Shown piece after piece: positions 7,298 to 12,227 of a stretch of DNA of 12,227 nt. The notes under the pieces are model-generated. The model did not search any database, was not told the DNA's origin, and worked only from the letters and a program-made list of their open reading frames with translations. Both the position numbers and the translations under genes were made by a program. The stretch comes from Verrucomicrobiota bacterium (GTDB lineage: Bacteria; Verrucomicrobiota; Verrucomicrobiia; Opitutales; Seribacteraceae), in NCBI GenBank assembly GCA_014382645.1, contig JACNJI010000237.1:1-12227 (forward strand), given 5' to 3'. Every line of letters begins with the position of its first letter. Within the stretch, counting starts at the first letter, position 1.

Positions 7298-7496
7298 GTT
7301 AATCGTTCCGATGTTATTTGACGCAAAGTTTTAGACTGCGACTTATGTTGAGCTGTGTGGAAAAGGCCTTGGGATTTCTATGACTCTTTATTCGATCCAT
7401 CGGAAGCCTGGTAAAAGGATATCCACAATTTCGGATGGAGGTCATTGGCGTTAGGAGATTGGAGTTTCTCCGGTCTGCCTCAACCTTTATTCTGAC
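7298..7496. other. Intergenic region upstream of SGNH-KDH gene
   Basis: A 199-base gap between the start of the SGNH-KDH gene and the end of the small lipoprotein gene, both on the minus strand. It should contain the promoter of the SGNH-KDH gene, but no convincing -35/-10 pair was seen. A GGAA lies about ten bases before the ATG as a weak ribosome site. GGAGA/TCTCC can pair near 7455-7472 but the hairpin is too small to call as a terminator. Confidence 0.4.
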
Positions 7497-7853
7497 TCAC
7501 GAGGAATCTTTTTTCAGGTCGATCAAATATTTCACGACGTGTTCGACGTCGAGTTCGGCATCAAACTTGAAGGTGATCATTTTTGCATCGTCCGCACCAA
7601 GGGTAATGATTTGGCTGGCTCGCCCGATTTCCTGTGAGGTCTGGTTTAAAGCCTTGGCTATAAGTTCCCCTTCGACTGCTTCCTCGGAGATGAGGTAGAT
7701 CGAAACATCCTTATCAAGAACTTTGGACACGGTCATGGAAAGCTTCTTGGCAGTAAGTTCAGAGCTTAAGGTTACCGGCTTTTCCTTATCTCCGCATGAA
7801 GCAATTCCCAAGACTAACAAGACAAGAACTGAATATTTCTTTAAAATTTCCAT
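7497..7853 (-). CDS. Small lipoprotein, unknown function (possible ExbD/TolR-like periplasmic fold)
   Basis: 118 residues. The N-terminus is a lipoprotein signal: MEILKKYSVL, a hydrophobic core, then the lipobox LGIASC with lipidated Cys20. The mature part has a linker (GDKEKPVTLS) and a compact alternating pattern: DVSIYLI (strand), a helix with EGELIAKALNQTSQEI, an ITLGADDAKMITFKF strand pair, and a C-terminal helix DVEHVVKYLIDLKK. This order loosely recalls the periplasmic domain of ExbD/TolR (strand, helix, strand with an AD turn, then a helix ending in V-V-x-x-L/M-D). The resemblance is by eye, and the membrane segment of a real ExbD is replaced here by a lipid anchor. I do not recognise a named family. 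It follows the YjdF-family gene after 113 bases, so it could be the last operon gene or transcribed alone. Confidence 0.72.
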   Translation of the reverse strand: MEILKKYSVLVLLVLGIASCGDKEKPVTLSSELTAKKLSMTVSKVLDKDVSIYLISEEAVEGELIAKALNQTSQEIGRASQIITLGADDAKMITFKFDAELDVEHVVKYLIDLKKDSS

Positions 7854-7939
7854 TTTAGGGGATTGTTGAACAATTCGAAGGAACGACAGTTGTACAAGTT
7901 GGCTGAAACTTCAACCATGATATCCAAGCCCAAGAGGTC

Positions 7940-7968
7940 AAGCCAACATCTATTGCTGTTCTTGGCTT
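7940..7968 (-). terminator. Weak inverted repeat at the end of the YjdF-family gene
   Basis: AAGCCAA (7940-7946) and TTGGCTT (7962-7968) form a seven-base stem with a 15-base loop. The arm nearer the gene overlaps the TAA stop codon. No T-tract follows on the minus strand, so this is only a candidate transcript-end hairpin. It is placed like the hairpin at 5990-6027, which also uses a stop codon in its stem. Confidence 0.28.
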
Positions 7969-8599
7969 AGGAAATGGATTTGTTCAATTCAGCAAGTTGC
8001 TTGTCGTGAGAATTCGTCAATGCGATTAGGCAGGCAATGGCGCCGGCTAGAGCCAAGGCCATGTCGGACTGCGTGTCCCAGACATATCCCTGTGTGCCGA
8101 GAAAGTCATCGGCAGCTTCTCCGATCATGATTGCCGCCCACCACTCGATCAATTCGTAAAAGGCGCTGAAGGCCAAGCAGACCGAGACGATTAGAAAGTT
8201 TCGCCATCCCCGGGAAGTCACGACTTGCTTCCGAATAAGGATTTCCCGAGCGATCAAGGCGGGTACGAAGCCTTGCATGAAGTGACCCACCTTGTCGTAG
8301 TTGTTTCTTTCCCACCCGAAGGTTTCGCCGATCCAATCAAAAAGGGGGACTTCCGCATAGGTGTACTTCCCTCCCACCATCAGAACGATGCAATGAAGTA
8401 GAATCCAAAAAGAGAGTAGGGGAGTGAGGGGGAATGATTTACGGGTAATCCCCATTACGATCAAGCCGATGATTGCCGGTCCCGCTTCCATAAACCAAGT
8501 CAGTCGATCTTTCGGTTCGATCCCCGACCAAAATAGGACGCCGAAAAAAATACCAAGCCATAGAAAGGTTTTCTTCATCATCGATTTAGCCTGCTCCAT
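7967..8599 (-). CDS. DUF2238 / YjdF-family integral membrane protein
   Basis: 210 residues with about six membrane segments (near 10-26, 36-52, 60-76, 104-124, 133-152, 178-196). The family signatures are all present: GGKYTYAEVP (76-85), YDKVGHFMQG (101-110), ELIEWW (149-154) and GTQGYVWDTQSDM (168-180). The polar residues in these helices are strongly conserved, which suggests an enzyme or transporter, but the function of the family is unknown. The ATG at 8599 overlaps the end of the acyltransferase gene by 14 bases. Met7 (8581) and Met8 (8578) are alternatives just after that gene's stop and would put KKTFLWLGIFFG right at the N-terminus, as expected for the first helix. Either choice implies translational coupling to the acyltransferase. 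Confidence 0.9.
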   Translation of the reverse strand: MEQAKSMMKKTFLWLGIFFGVLFWSGIEPKDRLTWFMEAGPAIIGLIVMGITRKSFPLTPLLSFWILLHCIVLMVGGKYTYAEVPLFDWIGETFGWERNNYDKVGHFMQGFVPALIAREILIRKQVVTSRGWRNFLIVSVCLAFSAFYELIEWWAAIMIGEAADDFLGTQGYVWDTQSDMALALAGAIACLIALTNSHDKQLAELNKSIS

Positions 8600-10220
8600 C
8601 CGCCCTGTGTCTTTTGCCGTTCAACATCGTCCCGACCCATGTGAAACGAATCAGGTGTCTATAGGAAAGCAACAGCAGACCAGTTGCGGTTATGCATACG
8701 AAGACGAACTTGAGCAAACTGGGCAGGGGCCATTCCGCAACCCAGATTTGAATAATTTGAAGGACTAGGATATGAGCGAGATAGAGCCAGTAGGCGGAAT
8801 CCGACAAGTAGCGAACCTTCGAGTTTTTCTTGGAGAAGAACCTTCGAAAGAGCCCGATCATCCCAAGGATCATTAGCCAAGCATAGGCAGCCCCGGCGAA
8901 GGAGGCGATTTCCCTCTGGTGTTCCATCCCCTTGGCCTCCATTAGGCTCAGGCCGATGATAAAGGCGGGCACAGCCAATACAAAATAAACGGGCCAAAGG
9001 CGTCCCGCCTTTTCGATAAACCCGGAATGTCCGAAGCAAATTGCCCCGTATCCGAAGAAGATCGCGAAATAGCCCAGTTTGATCCAGTCGGGTTCGAGCG
9101 TCACCGTGGTGTCGGGCCCGAAATTCTCACGCATACAATACTGAACCCACCAAGTTAGGGGGATGAGCCAAAGCAGGCGCAGAGGAGACTCGGCAAGCCA
9201 AGGGAGCAATCGGGGAAAGGGAAGGAATTTGAGAAGGCCGGCCAAGGCGACGAATCCGACGATCAGGTAGAGCAGGTCGTAAAGGAACCAAAAGTGATGA
9301 GTTATGAATTGACCGTTCAAGATGTAGGTCCGGGCAAACCAGTCATCCTTTTCTTGGGCAGGTTTCCCGCCAAGAATCCGAATCACTTCTTTTCTTCCTT
9401 TCTTGATTTCATCGAATTGAACGGCGAGGTTAAGGAAGTCCTCTGCAGTCGACTTCGTGGTTTTTTTATCCGTGTAGGCACTCCACAGGGGGACCGATCC
9501 GTACTGGTTCTTGAGCTTTGAGTCCGCTCCCTTTTTTAGAAGAATTCGAACGCTTTTTGGTTGTCCCAGAAAAGCTGCGAAATGAAGCGGGGTTGAGCGA
9601 GAACCGTCCCTCGCGTTGACATCGGCTCCGGCGTCGATCAAGGCATGCATCACTTCAATCTGTCCGGTCCCAGCAGCCCAGTGCAGGGGGGTTATTTGCT
9701 TCGCATCCTTTTCGTTCGGGTCAATGCCGCTGCCCAGAAACGATAACAACTCTTCCAAGTCCCCGGCTCGTGAGGCTTCCCAAATGTCTTTGGCCGTTTT
9801 CTTTTTGGCTCCGATGGATTGATTGCTTTCTGAGATCTGGTCCTGATTTCCTTCGGAGGAAAGTTCCTCCTCTCCATTCCACCACTCATTGATCCAGCCC
9901 ATTTTGTTTTGCAGGGGCACGAGGATGACGCAGCAGAGGAAGAACGGAATCACGATTCGCTTGAATCGGTGATTGAGTAGGGAAAGCGTTCCCCTTTTTT
10001 GCCACATCATCATAGTGAAGAATCCGCTGACAAAAAAGAACAGGGACATCCGAAAGCCGTGGATCAACATCAAAGGTATTCCATAGAATTCGCTCTGATT
10101 CACGTCTTGGGCCGGCCAGATCGGAATTGGGATGAACGAAAGCAAACCGTGAAGTGCGATCCCAAGCAGCATGGCAAATGCCCGCAAGGCGTCTAGATCG
10201 TGATGTCTTGGCTTTTTCAA
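8586..10220 (-). CDS. Acyltransferase-3 (OpgC/MdoC-like) membrane protein with inserted ankyrin-repeat domain
   Basis: 544 residues from a TTG start, the only in-frame start available; it gives the typical N-terminus (RHHDLDALRAFAML). This is an acyltransferase-3 family integral membrane protein: the first helix carries the conserved LDALRAFA and H24, and the RFKR motif at 85-88 matches the family R-x-x-R before helix 3. Further helices (about 309-330, 344-362, 380-396, 408-426, 438-458, 474-493, 502-522) follow. Between helix 3 (about 88-104) and helix 4 lies a soluble insert of roughly 190 residues containing three to four ankyrin repeats (143-285): TPLHWAA...GADVNARD and TPLHFAA...GADSKLKN are clear, the first and last degenerate. 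Ordinary members are about 350-400 residues. The family acylates sugars of membrane-exposed glycans or glucans. It is cotranscribed with the YjdF-family gene, which it overlaps. Confidence 0.93.
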   Translation of the reverse strand: MKKPRHHDLDALRAFAMLLGIALHGLLSFIPIPIWPAQDVNQSEFYGIPLMLIHGFRMSLFFFVSGFFTMMMWQKRGTLSLLNHRFKRIVIPFFLCCVILVPLQNKMGWINEWWNGEEELSSEGNQDQISESNQSIGAKKKTAKDIWEASRAGDLEELLSFLGSGIDPNEKDAKQITPLHWAAGTGQIEVMHALIDAGADVNARDGSRSTPLHFAAFLGQPKSVRILLKKGADSKLKNQYGSVPLWSAYTDKKTTKSTAEDFLNLAVQFDEIKKGRKEVIRILGGKPAQEKDDWFARTYILNGQFITHHFWFLYDLLYLIVGFVALAGLLKFLPFPRLLPWLAESPLRLLWLIPLTWWVQYCMRENFGPDTTVTLEPDWIKLGYFAIFFGYGAICFGHSGFIEKAGRLWPVYFVLAVPAFIIGLSLMEAKGMEHQREIASFAGAAYAWLMILGMIGLFRRFFSKKNSKVRYLSDSAYWLYLAHILVLQIIQIWVAEWPLPSLLKFVFVCITATGLLLLSYRHLIRFTWVGTMLNGKRHRADGAG

Positions 10221-10265
10221 CTCACTTGCCGATGGTCGCCGGCTAGGATTCCCCGTGGACGTCCA

Positions 10266-10609
10266 TCACGCTCCGCGACGATATTTCAGACTCTCCTGTT
10301 CCTGTAGGGAGAGGTCGGGGGTCTTGTAAGTGCCTGGGCTGATCTTCTCGGAGACCAATTGCTTGCGAACTTCCTTCCCACTTTTTTCGTCCAATCCGTG
10401 AACCGCATCATCTTCCTTCGAGTAGGGAATGGGAAAGCGGCTTTTCCCGTGGCCGTCGATTACTTGGATGCCGGCAATGCCCACCTTGGTGTCCCCTTGG
10501 TTTTCGATCACGACTTTGAGGCTTTCTCCCCTTGCATCGAGCTTACGGTCATCGGATCGGTCGTGGAGTTCAGACCGACTACGATTGCGACGATGGTAAT
10601 GGAATCCAT
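10266..10609 (-). pseudogene. Small unknown ORF, apparently frameshifted at a G run
   Basis: ATG at 10609 opens a frame (MDSITIVAIVVGLNSTTDP...) that stops after 33 codons. A second frame, open to TGA at 10266, continues with a plausible protein (VIENQGDTKVGIAGIQVIDG...KSRFPIPYSK) but has only a GTG (10511) as a start, in the middle of what looks like a beta strand. Adding one G to the GGGG run at 10528-10531 on the coding strand would join both frames into about 114 residues, rich in beta strands at the N-terminal half and charged at the C-terminal half. I do not recognise the family. The ORF lies between the sulfatase (31 bases upstream) and the acyltransferase (45 bases downstream), so it was probably part of their operon. 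A genuine mutation, an assembly error, or an intact 81-residue gene from GTG 10511 are all possible. Confidence 0.48.
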
Positions 10610-10640
10610 TTTTGGAAATATGGTTTTGGTGGAAGGTTTC

Positions 10641-12083
10641 CTAGAGCCTCTTCGGATTAAAGGGAGTCTGGGGTACCTTCCCGCTGGCTTTCTTGACCAG
10701 CAGTTTGCGGAGGTTTTTCATAACCGCCTTGCTTCGCTTGTCCGGCTGGAGGGCGAGGTTGTTGAATTCCATTGGATCGGCGTGATGGTCGTACAGTTCG
10801 ACGCCATGCTCGCCTTCTCCCCAGTCCGAGTACCGCCAGCGTTCGGTCCGGATGCTTCGCCCCATGACAGGTTCGGACAGTCGGTCATCCGCCGGTCGCA
10901 GGACTTGAGTAATGGCATGACCGTCCCATTTGGTCAGCGGGTTTTTCAACAGTGGCACGAGCGAGCGACCCTCGACAGCTTTTGGGGTGGGGATACCCGC
11001 GAGTCCTGTCAAGGTGGGGTAGAGGTCCACGAACTCGACGATGCGCCGGCAGGCTTGCCCATTACCCTTGCCCTCTGGCGCCTTGATGATGAGGGGCGCC
11101 CGGGCTCCTTGTTCGAAGAGTGTGCGCTTCTGCCAGATCCCGTTGTGTTCGCCCAGGTGGTAGCCATGGTCGCTCCAGAAAACGACAATTGTATTGTCCG
11201 ACAGATCGAGGCGGTCGAGGGCGTCGAGCATTCGTCCGACCTGAGCGTCGATGAAGGATACGCAGGCGTAGTAGGCTTGCATGGCCTTGCGGCAGGTCAG
11301 TTCGTCTAAATTGTAATGTGGTACGGGGCAGTTGTGGGCGAAGGCGGCGGTAGGAATGTCATTGCGATCATCCGCCGGGGCATAGGGCAGGCGCATGTTC
11401 TCCAATGGATACATATCGAAATACTTTTTTGGTGCGACGTAGGGGGTATGTGGACGAAAGAACCCGGCTGCGATGAAGAAGGGCTTGTCCTTCCGTTGCT
11501 CCATCAGTTTGATTGCCTCGGTCGCGATCATGCCGTCGGTCTGCTCCTCGTCCTTGCCGTCGGCCTCCAGCCAACTGAGGGCACCGCTTATCTTGCGGTG
11601 GGGTTCGGCGTTGAACACGAGGTGTTCGTCCGTTTTGTCGCGCCCCTTCGGGTTGACCGTTTTTTGCCAGGAAGACGGGTCGTCGAAGCCGTCCGTTCCT
11701 ATGCTGGCGGGCACGTTGTAGTGATAGATCTTGCCCACCCGTCCGGCCCACCAGCCATGCTTCATGAATTGCTGGGACACGGTGACGGCATGTGGAACCT
11801 CGTCCCGGAAATGCCTGTCTAAGTCGTAGACCTTGATCGTGTCGGGGCGCAGTCCCGTCATCACCGAGGCCCGGGTCGGGTTGCAAAGAGGCAATTGATT
11901 GTATGCCTTGAGGAAGCAAACCCCGGATGCTGCCAACCTGTCCAAGTGAGGGGTCTTGGCAAGCGGGTCGCCATAGCAACCCAGAGCGCAGGACAGGTCG
12001 TCGGCGGCGATGAAGAGGACGTTGGGTTTTCCTGACAGACCCGTTGAAAGGATGAGCAGAAAAGTTAGGTAAAGGTTTTTCAT
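10641..12083 (-). CDS. Exported sulfatase, iduronate-2-sulfatase-like
   Basis: 480 residues, complete. A signal peptide ([18 protein letters not shown]) is followed directly by the sulfatase N-terminal strand [12 protein letters not shown], with metal-binding D28/D29. The active-site signature is C67-N-P-T-R71, the C-x-P-x-R form whose cysteine is converted to formylglycine. Other expected residues are K118 (VGKIYH), H212 (FRPHTPY), D305-H306 ([11 protein letters not shown]) and K319 (QKRTLFEQG). [17 protein letters not shown] and the [15 protein letters not shown] segment point to the iduronate-2-sulfatase-like branch. It hydrolyses sulfate esters, probably of sulfated glycans in the periplasm, and needs a formylglycine-generating enzyme or anSME encoded elsewhere. 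Its ATG overlaps the stop of the preceding gene (ATGA). The TAG stop is followed in frame by a long open stretch that belongs to the frameshifted ORF. Confidence 0.96.
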   Translation of the reverse strand: MKNLYLTFLLILSTGLSGKPNVLFIAADDLSCALGCYGDPLAKTPHLDRLAASGVCFLKAYNQLPLCNPTRASVMTGLRPDTIKVYDLDRHFRDEVPHAVTVSQQFMKHGWWAGRVGKIYHYNVPASIGTDGFDDPSSWQKTVNPKGRDKTDEHLVFNAEPHRKISGALSWLEADGKDEEQTDGMIATEAIKLMEQRKDKPFFIAAGFFRPHTPYVAPKKYFDMYPLENMRLPYAPADDRNDIPTAAFAHNCPVPHYNLDELTCRKAMQAYYACVSFIDAQVGRMLDALDRLDLSDNTIVVFWSDHGYHLGEHNGIWQKRTLFEQGARAPLIIKAPEGKGNGQACRRIVEFVDLYPTLTGLAGIPTPKAVEGRSLVPLLKNPLTKWDGHAITQVLRPADDRLSEPVMGRSIRTERWRYSDWGEGEHGVELYDHHADPMEFNNLALQPDKRSKAVMKNLRKLLVKKASGKVPQTPFNPKRL

Positions 12084-12227
12084 TTTTTCTTTTTGCGGGG
12101 ACCGGGACGTTCGGGTGATGATGCTTTTGCGGGGCGATTCATCCCCCGGGTCGGACGCTTGTGTTGCTTGATCTCCTCGATATGCGAGTCGTACGCGGTT
12201 TGCATTCGTTTGACTACATCGGGATGC
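12080..12227 (-). CDS. 3' end of an upstream gene, possibly a sulfatase (partial)
   Basis: Only the last 48 codons are in the window, and the gene continues beyond 12227. The visible end reads [20 protein letters not shown], then [14 protein letters not shown] and a basic tail finishing [10 protein letters not shown] helix with 'HP(D/E)-V-V-x-R-(M/L)' followed by a basic proline-rich end is common at the C-termini of PVC sulfatases, so a second sulfatase is the best guess, but no catalytic residue is visible. The TGA stop overlaps the next gene's ATG by the ATGA arrangement, showing the two are cotranscribed and probably translationally coupled. Confidence 0.7.
   Translation of the reverse strand, partial: HPDVVKRMQTAYDSHIEEIKQHKRPTRGMNRPAKASSPERPGPRKKKK

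Noticed and set aside
7455..7472. Small hairpin downstream of the lipoprotein gene as a terminator
   Set aside because: Only five base pairs with no T-tract; too weak to support.
10520..10540. Programmed -1 ribosomal frameshift in the small ORF
   Set aside because: No X-XXY-YYZ slippery heptamer is in the needed frame, and no clear downstream pseudoknot was seen; a plain indel is simpler.
10266..10643. Stop-codon readthrough extending the sulfatase (same frame open after its TAG)
   Set aside because: The sulfatase is already full length, the first 30 or so in-frame codons after the TAG look like noise, and the frame shared with the next ORF is more simply chance plus a frameshift.
10359..11309. 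Plus-strand open frame of 316 codons antisense to the sulfatase
   Set aside because: The opposite strand encodes a full sulfatase with all active-site motifs; the antisense product is low-complexity, runs across an intergenic gap and matches no family.

Overview
The window looks like chromosomal DNA of a PVC-group bacterium, most likely Verrucomicrobiota and less likely Planctomycetota. This rests on family content. There is a beta-propeller 'membrane-bound dehydrogenase' fused to the small heme-binding domain known as the Pirellula/Verrucomicrobium type. There is also an SGNH hydrolase fused to a DUF1080/3-keto-disaccharide hydrolase domain, a ceramidase-like amidohydrolase with a LamG tail, and at least one formylglycine-type sulfatase. 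Shine-Dalgarno sequences are weak or absent before most genes. No tRNA, rRNA, CRISPR array, transposase or phage gene was seen.

Layout. Positions 1-418 hold an intergenic cluster of palindromic repeats (two full copies, two half copies). Next, on the minus strand, is a TPMT/HOL-type methyltransferase (445-1023), followed by a third full repeat (1081-1191). The ceramidase-like/LamG protein (1263-3356, minus) and the propeller-cytochrome protein (3522-5993, plus) are divergent across about 165 bp. The cytochrome gene converges on the SGNH-KDH fusion gene (6020-7297, minus), and a hairpin spans both stop codons.

From 12227 down to 7497 everything is on the minus strand. In transcription order: the 3' end of an unidentified gene, possibly another sulfatase; a complete iduronate-2-sulfatase-like sulfatase overlapping it by ATGA; a small ORF that appears frameshifted; an acyltransferase-3 membrane protein carrying an inserted ankyrin domain; a DUF2238/YjdF-family membrane protein overlapping it; and a small lipoprotein.

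Working together. Most large products carry export signals and belong to families acting on polysaccharides, glycoconjugates or lipids: sulfate ester, acetyl ester, amide and 3-keto-glycoside hydrolysis, plus a c-type cytochrome-linked oxidation. This fits periplasmic catabolism of sulfated, acylated glycans or glycolipids, but substrate and pathway are inferred. The most unusual items are the ankyrin insertion in the acyltransferase, the repeat family whose arm hairpins differ in sequence but keep the same position, the apparent one-base frameshift in the small ORF, and the ceramidase-like enzyme with an altered nucleophile loop.
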